DNA of 64,000 nt from Bog-159 sp963738375 (GTDB lineage Bacteria; Acidobacteriota; Terriglobia; Bryobacterales; Bryobacteraceae), in the NCBI GenBank assembly GCA_963738375.1, contig CAVTWL010000006.1, positions 1,116,001 to 1,180,000 on the forward strand. The letters run 5' to 3'. This document shows positions 1 to 8,828 of this stretch, in pieces. The notes under the pieces were generated by a model. It was not told where the DNA came from. It saw only the letters and a program-made list of their open reading frames with translations, and did not search any database. Position numbers and translations under genes: made by a program. Position 1 is the stretch's first letter. Each line of letters starts with the position of its first letter.

Positions 1-308
1 AACAGCATCAGTTGCTGTTGGCCATTAAAGGGTTCGCCGGAGAAGGAGACGGGCCTACCATCGGGTATCTCGCCGAGCGGCTGCAGTTGCGCCATCACAG
101 CACCGTTGAGCTGGTAGACCGCATGGAAGAGCGGCTGATGGTATACCGGCGGACGGGCGAAGAGGACCGGCGGCGGGTGGTTGTGGGTTTGACCAAAAAC
201 GGGGAAAGCCTCATTAAGATTCTTTCTAGTCAGCATGTTACAGAGATTCAACAAATGGCTGCGGGGTTGATCGGCGCGCTGCAGGAGGTTCTGAAGGGGT
301 TGAAGTAA
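1..308 (+). CDS. MarR-family transcriptional regulator, C-terminal part (cut by window start)
   Basis: The reading frame is open to the first base, so the 5' end lies outside the window. The visible part holds the MarR winged-helix core. It contains an LLAIKGF segment, a recognition-helix region with LQLRHHSTVELVDRME, and a wing with RRTGEEDRRRVVVGLT, where the R..D.R..R pattern is typical of MarR. A C-terminal dimerisation helix follows. An apparent TTG start at 12 is only an internal codon. The gene ends about 100 bases before a TonB-type receptor gene on the same strand. A palindrome on that gene's -35 box is a plausible binding site for this protein, which is an inference from position. 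Confidence 0.9.
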   Translation, partial: QHQLLLAIKGFAGEGDGPTIGYLAERLQLRHHSTVELVDRMEERLMVYRRTGEEDRRRVVVGLTKNGESLIKILSSQHVTEIQQMAAGLIGALQEVLKGLK

Positions 309-326
309 TTTTGAAATTAGTCATCT

Positions 327-347
327 AGTCTATTGACTCAGTAGACT
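327..347. promoter_or_regulatory. Palindromic operator between the MarR gene and the TonB-type receptor gene
   Basis: The outer arms AGTCTA (327-332) and TAGACT (342-347) are perfect inverted repeats. The inner part TGA-C-TCA (334-340) is also palindromic around base 337. Only the pair 333/341 breaks the symmetry, so 18 of the 20 arm positions pair. Size and symmetry suit a dimeric MarR-type repressor, and the site covers the -35 box of the downstream promoter. Binding by the neighbouring regulator is inferred. Confidence 0.65.
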
Positions 348-361
348 TATCGCGTTACGAT
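333..361 (+). promoter_or_regulatory. Sigma-70-type promoter for the TonB-type receptor
   Basis: The -35 box is TTGACT at 333-338 and the -10 box is TACGAT at 356-361, with a 17-base spacer. Transcription would start near 368. That lies downstream of the ATG at 360 and upstream of the ATG at 408, which supports the later start codon. Confidence 0.6.
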
Positions 362-407
362 GTATCCTCCAGCGGCCCTCGAGGCCGACTTTCGACGAGG
401 ATCATCC

Positions 408-3400
408 ATGGTATACACGCACACGCGGCTGAGTGTCATTCTTGGCGGGCTCCTGGCTGCCACACAGGTTTTCGGCCAATTAGACACTGGGGCTATCTCA
501 GGGACCGTTAAGGATTCCACAGGCGGGATCATCCAGGCTTCGGCCATCAAGATTACCGAGATGGAAACCGCTATCACCGTATCGCTGCTTTCCAATAACG
601 ATGGCTTCTACTCCGCGCCTTCGTTGCGCATCGGGGAGTACACCATCACGGCTTCGGCGGCTGGCTTCGGTTCGGAGACACGCAAGGGGATCGTGCTGCG
701 GGTGCAGGACCGGCTGAATATCGACTTCACGCTGTCGCCTGGGCAGACGGCGACGGAAGTGACCGTCGAAGGCGGCGTCCAACTGCTGCAGACGGAGGAT
801 TCCTCCATGGGGCAAGTGGTGGACGACACCACCATGCAGAACCTGCCGCTGAATGGCAGAAACTATATCCAACTCGCGACATTGGGGGCGGGTACGTCAC
901 CATCGCAGCGCGGGGCGGAACGCGATACATTTATCGCCAACGGCGCGCGCGAAATTCAGAATACTTACCTTCTGGATGGCGTCGATAACAAGAACAAGAT
1001 CGTCGGATTTGACAGTTCCGCCGCGCAGGCGATCGAGCCGGTGATCGATGGCGTGCAGGAATTCAAAGTCGAGACGAGCACGTTCTCGGCGGAGTTCGGG
1101 CAGGCGGCCGGCGCGGTGGTGAACGTGACCATGAAATCCGGCACCAACGCGTATCACGGTAGCTTGTGGGAGTACATCCGGAATTCCTTTTTCGACGCCA
1201 AGCCGTACTTTCAGGTGCTGGGGCAGAAGCCGGGCTATAACCAGAATCAATTCGGCGCTACGTTTGGCGCGCCCATTATCAAGGACCGCACGTTCTTCTT
1301 CGGCAGCTGGCAGAGCTTGCGGTCGGTCGAGGAGGCGCCGCAATTGGCCACGGTGCCCACTCTTAACCAGCGGGCGGGGATTTTTACCACCACAATTTAC
1401 GATCCGAACTCGACCACCAAGAACCCAAACGGATCGGGATATGTGCGCACGCCGTTTCCTAAAAATACGATTCCCGCCAGCGACTGGGACCCGGTGTCTG
1501 CCAAGCTATTAGTTCTCTACCCGGCACCGAATGTGAGCGGAGCGGCCAATTTCTTTTCGGATCAACCGGAGCGGATTTCGAACGACCAATACAATTTTCG
1601 CGTGGACCACCGGTTCAGCGAAAAGGACACGTTCTTCGCGCGCTATTCGCGCACGGAAGGCGAGAATATCCTGCCGGCGGCGCTGCCTCCGCCGAGTAGC
1701 CTGCCGAGCGATGTGTGGCCGGATGCGCGCTCCGTCGCGGCCAGCGAGACGCACATATTCCGGAATAATCTGATCAACGAAGTGCGCGTGGGCTACATGG
1801 AGACGCGCGAGATCCAGCAGGTGCCGGGAACCAATCAGGATGCCGCGTTCGGGATTAACGGAGCGCCGGATTATCCGGAGGTTCACGGACTGCCGACGTT
1901 CGCCATCACCGGCCTGAACACGCTGGGTACGACCGGTCCAGGCACGCTGCCGCTGGGAGCCACCGGGTCGGGCAATTTGCCGCTGAACAAGCAGGGCAAG
2001 AACCAGCAGTTTCTGGACAACCTCTCCTGGGTGAAAGGGCGGCACACCTTGAAGTTCGGCGCGGATATCGAACAGGTGACTTTGTACGCATACGTCACGC
2101 TGTCGGCGCGGCCAGCGCTCACTTTCACGGGAGTGTTTACGCAGAATCCTCAATCGCGCGCGGGGACGGGGTCGTCCTTTGCCGATTTTCTACTTGGAGA
2201 AGTGAACCAGCTTACCGTATCCACCCGGCCGCGCAACTGGAGCCGGCAACATACGGCGGAAGGGTATGTGCAGGACGATTGGAAAGTGAGTCCCAAGCTC
2301 ACGGTGAATCTGGGCCTGCGCTATGAGCTGGCGATGCCCTGGTATGAGTTGAACAACGGGCAATCCGATTTCATTCTGCAGCCGGGGCCGGCCTTCGGTT
2401 TGCTGGTTACCGCTCCGGACGCGGGGCAGTATGGCCTGCGGAATTCGTTTGCCACGCCAGACACCAAGAACTTCGCGCCGCGCGCGGGGCTGGCTTACCA
2501 GGTGACCAACAAGACCGTGATACGCAGCGGGTTCGGCGTGTTCTACGGACGAACGGATGAAAACCTCGGAATATCGAGCCGCCCGACCAACAATCCGCCG
2601 TACTTCCTGCGGTCAATCGACGTCAGCGATCAGGTGCACACCTTGATGACTCTGGCCGGCGGGATACCGCCCAATCTGCTGAACCCGAACAATATCGTCA
2701 ACGCGAGCGTCAATTCCTGGCCCATTCACATGCCGCTGCCTTACACCTACGAGTGGAATCTGAACGTGCAACGGGAGGTTGGAAAAGGGTTTACGGCGCA
2801 AGTGGGCTATGTAGGATCGACGTCGCACGATTTATATGTGGACCCCAACTTCAACCAGCCGCAGCCGGGCCCCGGATCGATCACATCGCGCGAACTGTTT
2901 CCGCAGTACAGTTCGATTCTGGCTTATCTGCCGCTCGACCGCTCCAATTACAACTCGCTGATCGCGCAGATCGAGCGCCGCTACCGCAACGGGTTCAGTT
3001 TTCTAGGGGCCTACACCTGGAGCCATTCGCAGGACTATGGCGGTCAGGTATCGGACAGTTTGGACTACGCGCCGCAGAACCCGTTTAACTGGACATCGAA
3101 TTACGCCAGTTCCAACTTCGATGTGCGGCAGAGGCTTTCGGCGAGTTATATTTACGAGCTGCCTTTCGGGCGCGGGAAGCACTGGCTGAGCCAACTGGGA
3201 ATTGGGCGCGCCGTTCTGGGCGGATGGCAGTTGTCGGGGGTGGTCGCCATCCAAACCGGAATTCCGATCACCCCGATTCTCAGTTTCGATCCAACGAATA
3301 CGGGCGCGGTGGCGCGTCCGAATGTGGTGGCGGGGGCGGCTCTTTATCCGGCCAACCAGGGTCCCAGCGACTGGTTCAATAATGCGGCCTTCGTGGCGCC

Positions 3401-3659
3401 GGCCGCCTACACCTATGGGGATGCGGGGCGCAATATCATTCGGGGGCCGGGTTTGCACAATAGCGATATCGGGTTGCTGCGGACGGTGAGCTTCAAGGAG
3501 CGCTATTCCGTTCAGTTTTCGGCCCAGGCGTTCAATATGTTCAATACGCCGCAGTTCGGATTGCCGAAGAACACGGTGGGGACTTCGACGACGGGTGTGA
3601 TTACCGCAGTGTCCACACCGGCGCGGCAGTTTCAGTTCGGACTGCACTTTGCGTTTTAA
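408..3659 (+). CDS. Oar-like TonB-dependent receptor with N-terminal carboxypeptidase regulatory-like domain
   Basis: This is a 1083-residue outer-membrane protein of the large acidobacterial Oar-like receptor family. I chose ATG 408 because GAGG lies just upstream and the predicted transcript begins after the ATG at 360. Residues 1-24 form a Sec signal peptide ending near VFGQ. Residues 25-110 are a carboxypeptidase regulatory-like Ig fold with GAISGTVKDSTGG. A plug region with LPLNGRNYIQL and TYLLDGVDN follows, then a long beta-barrel region ending in a terminal aromatic residue (HFAF). Such receptors are thought to move large substrates such as sugars or peptides across the outer membrane. 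The ligand cannot be told. Control by the adjacent MarR protein is likely from the operator position. Confidence 0.92.
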   Translation: MVYTHTRLSVILGGLLAATQVFGQLDTGAISGTVKDSTGGIIQASAIKITEMETAITVSLLSNNDGFYSAPSLRIGEYTITASAAGFGSETRKGIVLRVQDRLNIDFTLSPGQTATEVTVEGGVQLLQTEDSSMGQVVDDTTMQNLPLNGRNYIQLATLGAGTSPSQRGAERDTFIANGAREIQNTYLLDGVDNKNKIVGFDSSAAQAIEPVIDGVQEFKVETSTFSAEFGQAAGAVVNVTMKSGTNAYHGSLWEYIRNSFFDAKPYFQVLGQKPGYNQNQFGATFGAPIIKDRTFFFGSWQSLRSVEEAPQLATVPTLNQRAGIFTTTIYDPNSTTKNPNGSGYVRTPFPKNTIPASDWDPVSAKLLVLYPAPNVSGAANFFSDQPERISNDQYNFRVDHRFSEKDTFFARYSRTEGENILPAALPPPSSLPSDVWPDARSVAASETHIFRNNLINEVRVGYMETREIQQVPGTNQDAAFGINGAPDYPEVHGLPTFAITGLNTLGTTGPGTLPLGATGSGNLPLNKQGKNQQFLDNLSWVKGRHTLKFGADIEQVTLYAYVTLSARPALTFTGVFTQNPQSRAGTGSSFADFLLGEVNQLTVSTRPRNWSRQHTAEGYVQDDWKVSPKLTVNLGLRYELAMPWYELNNGQSDFILQPGPAFGLLVTAPDAGQYGLRNSFATPDTKNFAPRAGLAYQVTNKTVIRSGFGVFYGRTDENLGISSRPTNNPPYFLRSIDVSDQVHTLMTLAGGIPPNLLNPNNIVNASVNSWPIHMPLPYTYEWNLNVQREVGKGFTAQVGYVGSTSHDLYVDPNFNQPQPGPGSITSRELFPQYSSILAYLPLDRSNYNSLIAQIERRYRNGFSFLGAYTWSHSQDYGGQVSDSLDYAPQNPFNWTSNYASSNFDVRQRLSASYIYELPFGRGKHWLSQLGIGRAVLGGWQLSGVVAIQTGIPITPILSFDPTNTGAVARPNVVAGAALYPANQGPSDWFNNAAFVAPAAYTYGDAGRNIIRGPGLHNSDIGLLRTVSFKERYSVQFSAQAFNMFNTPQFGLPKNTVGTSTTGVITAVSTPARQFQFGLHFAF

Positions 3660-3862
3660 AGGGTGGGGGGGCGCGGCGGGCAGGGTGCCGCGTGCTCTGT
3701 ACCGATGAGTGACGTGCGCCTTTCATCGGTATTCCATCAGCGTCACGTTGGACGGGCGCTGCGATCGTCAGGCAGCGTTCCGTCCTCTGCCGCGGTCGGG
3801 AGCGAGTAAAACGCTCGCAGAGACGCGCTTAACTTACTGGTGGCGCTGCCAGCAAGGCACGA

Positions 3863-4972
3863 TTATGGAACGGCCAGGACCACGCGAAAGGGCTCGTTGT
3901 TTCCGAATGGAAATTGTTTGGTCCGCGGGCTCTGCCCGAACCCGGACATGACCGTGCCATCGGCTGAAATACCATCCAGTTCCGCAAGCGTAACCCACTC
4001 GTCGGCGGTGTGGACGCCGGCTGTCTGCAAGACAGTCAACAGGTTCTGCATTCCCGCCGTTGCCGTCCAGATGAAGGATGTACTCGATCCCGTGGAACTG
4101 TCCGTGAGCGAGGTTCCCACCACCACCGTGCCGTCCGCACTGACTGCCAGTGCGGCGCTCTCCGGGCCGCCCAGGGTCCCCAGATCCTGCATACCGGTGG
4201 CGGCGGTCCAGCGAAAGGCCCGATTCAAGCCGAATGCGTCTATGGTTTCGCCGACTACTACTTGTCCGTCGGCAGAGATGGCCGTGCCATAACTCTGCGT
4301 GCCGATTCCCACACCCAAATCCCGCAGGCCCCCGGCAGGCGTCCATCGGAATGCGTGGTAGGTCGCACCTTGCGCCCCGGATCCTTTAATTGCCGCGCCA
4401 ACGGCCACGGGGTTCTCCGCCGTGCCGGCAAGGCCGAAAGCCTCGGTCTGATCCTGTTCTCCTGGAAACGGACCGAAGATACCGGATTGCCCGGACGTCA
4501 TCCACCAGTTATCGCCTCCGGCTACCATCTTCCCGTCGGCGGTAATCGCGCTGGCTATGTTCATGGGGAGCTGCTTCAGCCCGTGCGCAGCCGTCCAGCG
4601 GAAGGCCTCGAAGGTGCTTGCGTTTCCGATCGGATGTTCGCCCGTCACGGCCGAACCATCGAACGAAACGGCCGCCGCGCCAAAAAAGTCGCTATTGCTC
4701 GGGCTTCCCAAAACCTGGTAGCCCCCAGCGGCTGTCCAACGATACACTTGCACGGTGCCCGTTGAACTGCACTTAGTAACCCCGCCTGCACAGACCCATC
4801 CGTAGCCGACGATGGTAGAGCCGTCTCCAGATATGCCGCTACTGTATGTGCCTCCCGCAAACGTCGATCCGGGCATTTGGCCTAAGCCTTGGAAGTTACT
4901 GTCTTGACCAGCAGCCGCGAGGGTGCATGTGGCTGCCAGAATACCTACCAATAGTTCGCGTCGTATCTTCAT
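3863..4972 (-). CDS. Secreted HAF-repeat protein
   Basis: The 369-residue product starts with a Sec signal peptide (RELLVGILAATCTLAAAGQ). The rest is repeats of the HAF type: a GLG or DLG turn, then A..ISADG..VVG, then FRWTA..G. At least six units are visible, for example DGSTIVGYG, DGSAVTGEH, DGKMVAGGD, DGQVVVGET and DGTVVVGTS. These repeats are predicted to form a beta-propeller-like extracellular domain. No catalytic residues are evident and the function is unknown. The gene lies 75 bases downstream of the 4Fe-4S protein gene on the same strand. Confidence 0.85.
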   Translation of the reverse strand: MKIRRELLVGILAATCTLAAAGQDSNFQGLGQMPGSTFAGGTYSSGISGDGSTIVGYGWVCAGGVTKCSSTGTVQVYRWTAAGGYQVLGSPSNSDFFGAAAVSFDGSAVTGEHPIGNASTFEAFRWTAAHGLKQLPMNIASAITADGKMVAGGDNWWMTSGQSGIFGPFPGEQDQTEAFGLAGTAENPVAVGAAIKGSGAQGATYHAFRWTPAGGLRDLGVGIGTQSYGTAISADGQVVVGETIDAFGLNRAFRWTAATGMQDLGTLGGPESAALAVSADGTVVVGTSLTDSSTGSSTSFIWTATAGMQNLLTVLQTAGVHTADEWVTLAELDGISADGTVMSGFGQSPRTKQFPFGNNEPFRVVLAVP

Positions 4973-5047
4973 TTATGTCTACCATGGTATGCCCATCGAA
5001 GGAGAAGCACCCGTAAACACTTGGTAAACTCTCGCCCGGCGAAACCT

Positions 5048-6049
5048 CTAAGGCTCCGGTGTTTGACCGAGGCGGCGCGCCATGGCTGCCAACAGCTTGG
5101 GGCGCACCGGCGGTTTCGTCCACGGACACACCGCGATGCAAATTCCACAGGATGCGGATTCCGCGAAATAAGGAATGCACTTGTCGAAGTCCACGTACCA
5201 GCGCTCTACGCCACGCACCATTTGCTTCTGCTCAGCGATGGCGCCGGGAGGGCATTCCCGCGTGCATATTTGGCATACCTTACAGAAATCGTCGGCGCCG
5301 AAACGGTCGGGGAACGTCGCCATGAGCGGCATATCGGTGGTCACGGCGGCAAGACGCACGCCTGCTCCGAAATGACGGCTGATGATGGATCCGTGTTTCC
5401 CGAGTTCACCTAAACCCGACGCAATGGCCGGCGGGATCAGAAGCAGGGCGTCCGCCATGGGCCCAGGATACGGATCGGCGTGGTAACCCCGCGCGCGGAT
5501 CCAATTGGCGAGGGCGTATGACGATCGCATGCCGCGCGCGTACTGATCGCCGACGTCGCAAACGCCAATCCCGTTGGATTCGTCCGAGGGCACGTGTTTG
5601 AGGCGTTCGTAATTGTGTGCCAGCCCCAGCACGATAACCCACGGCTCTTCGATTTTGTAACCCTCGAACACATAGAGTGGGTCCAGGGCGGCGATGCCAA
5701 CGTCATCGGCCTCGTGCGCCAGCGCAAACTCCTTGGCCGCCGCCGACAATTCGCCGGCGGATGCAGCGACCCTCCGCGCAGCCACTGGTATCAGTTCGGG
5801 ACGCTGATAGGCCGCCGCGAAGGCCTCGGTCGAGCCAGGGCAATTGCGCGAACTGGTTCGCGCGACTGCCTGCAATTCACCCCACGGGTGCATTTCTGGT
5901 GGATGCCAAAAGTGAGGCGAGGGCCGGCGCACCTCCGTTTCGCCCAAACCGTTGACGGGATTGCCAGAAACCTTCAACAGAGAAACAATCTCAGGTTTGG
6001 GCGAATAATCGCGCCGTCCCCGGCGCCCTGTAATGGGTGGATGTGACAT
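5048..6049 (-). CDS. Reductive-dehalogenase/QueG-like protein with two 4Fe-4S clusters
   Basis: The 333-residue protein starts at ATG 6049; a longer reading from TTG 6091 has no support. The C-terminal half carries two ferredoxin-type cluster motifs. The first is C256-x2-C259-x2-C262-x3-C266 followed by P (CKVCQICTRECP). The second is C291 plus C301-x2-C304-x3-C308 (CGICIAVCPW). Upstream, GELGKHGSIIS and FGAGVRLAAVTTDMPL match the cobalamin-binding region shared by epoxyqueuosine reductase and reductive dehalogenases. The spacing of the second motif (DFDKC then ten residues to CGIC) resembles dehalogenases more than QueG. There is no clear Tat signal and no RdhB-like anchor nearby, so it is probably a soluble cytoplasmic member. 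Substrate is unknown. Confidence 0.8.
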   Translation of the reverse strand: MSHPPITGRRGRRDYSPKPEIVSLLKVSGNPVNGLGETEVRRPSPHFWHPPEMHPWGELQAVARTSSRNCPGSTEAFAAAYQRPELIPVAARRVAASAGELSAAAKEFALAHEADDVGIAALDPLYVFEGYKIEEPWVIVLGLAHNYERLKHVPSDESNGIGVCDVGDQYARGMRSSYALANWIRARGYHADPYPGPMADALLLIPPAIASGLGELGKHGSIISRHFGAGVRLAAVTTDMPLMATFPDRFGADDFCKVCQICTRECPPGAIAEQKQMVRGVERWYVDFDKCIPYFAESASCGICIAVCPWTKPPVRPKLLAAMARRLGQTPEP

Positions 6050-6199
6050 AGCCGCTTTCGCCAGTGTCGTCCATGGGGAGAATGCAAGCAATAATCAAAA
6101 ATCATTACGGGGGCCGGATGAATTACGCCCACCAACGGCAGGGATCAGCCGCCACATCCAACTGGGTATTAGTAAACTCTTCTTACTAGCTTTTCCATA

Positions 6200-6228
6200 T
6201 TGTCCTTCCCCGAAGCCGTCTCTATACT
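6200..6228 (+). promoter_or_regulatory. Predicted promoter for the PpiC/UnbV gene with almost no leader
   Basis: TTGTCC (6200-6205) and TATACT (6223-6228) are separated by 17 bases. The expected start of transcription, about 6235, is one or two bases before ATG 6237. No Shine-Dalgarno sequence precedes that ATG, so the message may be leaderless. Confidence 0.45.
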
Positions 6229-6236
6229 GGGTCGCA

Positions 6237-8828
6237 ATGAAGATACTGTCTGAGGGGCGGCGGTGGGTCGCATGCGGCACGCTCTTATTCAGCTTGCTGG
6301 CCGCGGCTTATGCGGCCACAATCCCGGTAAGAATTATTGTCGTGGAGTCGGGAGATGGCGCCGCCAGGATTCGGGAGGCACTGAAGAACGGGGCCGACTT
6401 TTCGGCGCTGGCGCGCGAGCAATCGATCGACGCGACGGCGGCCGACAACGGTTTCCTTGGCGACGTCGACCCGGCTAGCCTGCGCCCCGAACTTCGTGAA
6501 GCCCTGGCCGTGTTACACCCCGGAGAAATTTCCCCGGTTGTGAAGCTGCCATCCGGCTACGCGGTCCTCAAGGTTCTGCCGGCGCCGGAGGCCGCCGGTC
6601 TCGGCGATGCGAATCGTTCGCGCCAAGCGGCTTTGGCAGCGCAGGGGAGTGTCCGTTTCACCCTGGATGTCGATGGTTTGTCAGAAGCGCAGTCGGCGCT
6701 CGCCTCGATGCCGAAACCCGCGAATTGGGATCAGGACCTGTCCGCGATTTGCGAGGTACACACGCGCTCCTACAACCTGGTCCGCGACTGGCTGGAACAA
6801 TCGCAAGACCGGCCCGAAGGGGGCGGAAAAGAGCTGACGCAAGGCTCCAAGCCTCTGGACCGGGTCCAGTTGCACATTGCCCTCGCCCAACTGCACGCCT
6901 ACAAGGGAGAGATGGGCAAGGCTGTGGCGCAATGGGAGACCGCTTACAAAATGGCGGCTGCGGAGTCGCCCGATATGTTGCCGCAGATCGAAGAGTCGCT
7001 GGGAGTCGCTTATCTGCACGCTTCGGAAATGGAAAACGATATCTACCACAACCCCGGCGAGCGCTGTCTTTTTCCCATGCATCCAGGTGTGAGCTATAAG
7101 CAAACGGCCAACTCCGAGAAGGCCGTGGAGTATTTGTTGAAATACCTGGCCCGCCGGCCAGAAAGCATCGAAGTGAAATGGGTGCTGAACGTAGCGGAGA
7201 TGACTCTGGGCAATTATCCGGATGGCGTCCCGCAGCAATATCGCATCGATCCGTCGCTGTTTGCTTCTTCGGAAAGTATCGGACGATTCGCCGACGTAGC
7301 GCCCGAAGCCGGGCTCAATCTGTTTGCCATGGCTTCCGGTGTAATCGTCGACGACTTCGACAATGACGGTTTGCTCGACGTGATGACGTCCACGTTTGAC
7401 GTTTGCGCTCCCATGCACTTCTTTCACAATAACGGCGACGGCAGCTTTTCGGACCGGACAGCCGCTGCCGGCTTGAGCGACCAGACCGGAGGACTCAACC
7501 TGATCCAGGCGGACTATAACAACGACGGCTGCCTCGATGTGCTGGTACTGCGCGGCGCCTGGGAACAACTCGGACAGCGCAAGTCGCTGCTTCGCAATAA
7601 TTGCGATGGGACGTTCACGGATGTTACCAGAGAAAGCGGCTTAGCCGTTCCCGCAACCAATACCCAGGCTGCCGTATGGGCCGACATAAATAATGACGGG
7701 CTGTTGGACCTGTTCGTGGTCAACGAGAGCGGCCCCAGCCAGCTCTTTCTGAATCGCGGAGATGGGACGTTCCAGGACATTTCGCACTCCGCCGGCATCG
7801 ACCGCACGGCGTTCTCGAAAGGGGTCGCCGCGGCGGATTATGACGGGGATGGGTTTGTAGATTTCTACGTTTCAAACATGGGCGGCAATAACTTCCTGTA
7901 TCACAACAACCACGATGGAACCTTTAGCGAAGTGGCCGAGAAGGCAGGCGCGCCGGGATCGGGCAGAGGCTTCTCCACCTGGTTCTTCGACTACGACAAC
8001 GACGGCTTGCCCGACATCTTCGCAACGAGTTATTACCCCTCCGTCGAAGAAAACATAAAGACCTACCTGGGCCAGCCGCACAATGCCACTACGCTGAAGC
8101 TATATAAGAATCTGGGGAACGGCAGCTTTCGCGACGTGACGGCCGAAACCGGTATGGACAAAGTCTTGATGCCCATGGGTGGTAATTTCGGCGATTTCGA
8201 CAACGACGGCTACCTCGATATCTATCTCGGCACCGGTAACCCGTCCTACGCTTCCGTGGTTCCTAACGTCATGCTGCGCAACAAGGATGGTAAGTCTTTC
8301 GTCGATATTACGGCTTCTTCCGGCACGGGCGAGCTACACAAAGGACACGGCGTCGCCGTTGCCGATCTGAACAACGACGGCCACGTCGATATTCTGACTT
8401 CCATTGGGGGCGCGGTGCCGGGCGATAGCCACAACTTCCGCCTGTTTGAAAACCCTGGCAACTCGAACGATTGGGTGGTCTTGCGGCTGGAGGGTGTAAA
8501 GGCCAACCGCTCGGCCATCGGGGCGCGCATCAAGGTGACGGTGAAGAACGAGAAGCATGCCGCGCGCGCTATTTACCGGACCGTGGGGGCTCAAGGATCG
8601 TTCGGCGGATCGCCCTTGCGGCAGCACTTCGGCTTGGGCTCCTCGGCCCAGATCCAGAAGATAGAAATCTGGTGGCCGGGCACGCCGGAGCCGCAGACTT
8701 TCTCCAACGTGGCCAAAAACCAATTCATCGAGATCAAGGAAGGCGCTACCACTTATACCAAGCTGGCTTACTCTCCCTACCGGCTGGGTGGATCGGCACG
8801 AGACAAGGATCGTCATGCTACGAAATAG
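6237..8828 (+). CDS. Secreted PpiC-TPR-FG-GAP-ASPIC/UnbV fusion protein (CRTAC1-like)
   Basis: The 863-residue product starts at ATG 6237, the first ATG giving a clean Sec signal peptide (to about residue 26). Residues 27-110 resemble a parvulin-type (PpiC) peptidyl-prolyl isomerase, with ADFSALAREQS, GFLGDV, LHPGEISPVV and GYAVLKV. A helical TPR-like stretch covers about 175-330. A run of seven FG-GAP/VCBS blades follows to about 730, each with a calcium-type DxDxDG motif such as DDFDNDG, ADYNNDG, ADYDGDG and GDFDNDG. The C-terminal ASPIC/UnbV domain includes RSAIGARIKV and GSFGGSPLRQHFGLG. The fusion suggests an extracellular or periplasmic binding or folding role. It overlaps the next gene by 14 bases. 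Confidence 0.87.
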   Translation: MKILSEGRRWVACGTLLFSLLAAAYAATIPVRIIVVESGDGAARIREALKNGADFSALAREQSIDATAADNGFLGDVDPASLRPELREALAVLHPGEISPVVKLPSGYAVLKVLPAPEAAGLGDANRSRQAALAAQGSVRFTLDVDGLSEAQSALASMPKPANWDQDLSAICEVHTRSYNLVRDWLEQSQDRPEGGGKELTQGSKPLDRVQLHIALAQLHAYKGEMGKAVAQWETAYKMAAAESPDMLPQIEESLGVAYLHASEMENDIYHNPGERCLFPMHPGVSYKQTANSEKAVEYLLKYLARRPESIEVKWVLNVAEMTLGNYPDGVPQQYRIDPSLFASSESIGRFADVAPEAGLNLFAMASGVIVDDFDNDGLLDVMTSTFDVCAPMHFFHNNGDGSFSDRTAAAGLSDQTGGLNLIQADYNNDGCLDVLVLRGAWEQLGQRKSLLRNNCDGTFTDVTRESGLAVPATNTQAAVWADINNDGLLDLFVVNESGPSQLFLNRGDGTFQDISHSAGIDRTAFSKGVAAADYDGDGFVDFYVSNMGGNNFLYHNNHDGTFSEVAEKAGAPGSGRGFSTWFFDYDNDGLPDIFATSYYPSVEENIKTYLGQPHNATTLKLYKNLGNGSFRDVTAETGMDKVLMPMGGNFGDFDNDGYLDIYLGTGNPSYASVVPNVMLRNKDGKSFVDITASSGTGELHKGHGVAVADLNNDGHVDILTSIGGAVPGDSHNFRLFENPGNSNDWVVLRLEGVKANRSAIGARIKVTVKNEKHAARAIYRTVGAQGSFGGSPLRQHFGLGSSAQIQKIEIWWPGTPEPQTFSNVAKNQFIEIKEGATTYTKLAYSPYRLGGSARDKDRHATK

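Noticed and set aside
1509..2153. A 214-codon reverse-strand frame inside the TonB-type receptor gene
   Set aside because: Antisense shadow with basic, low-complexity composition and no motif.
6033..6236. A 68-codon N-terminal extension of the PpiC/UnbV protein
   Set aside because: It hides the signal peptide inside the protein and lies upstream of the predicted promoter.
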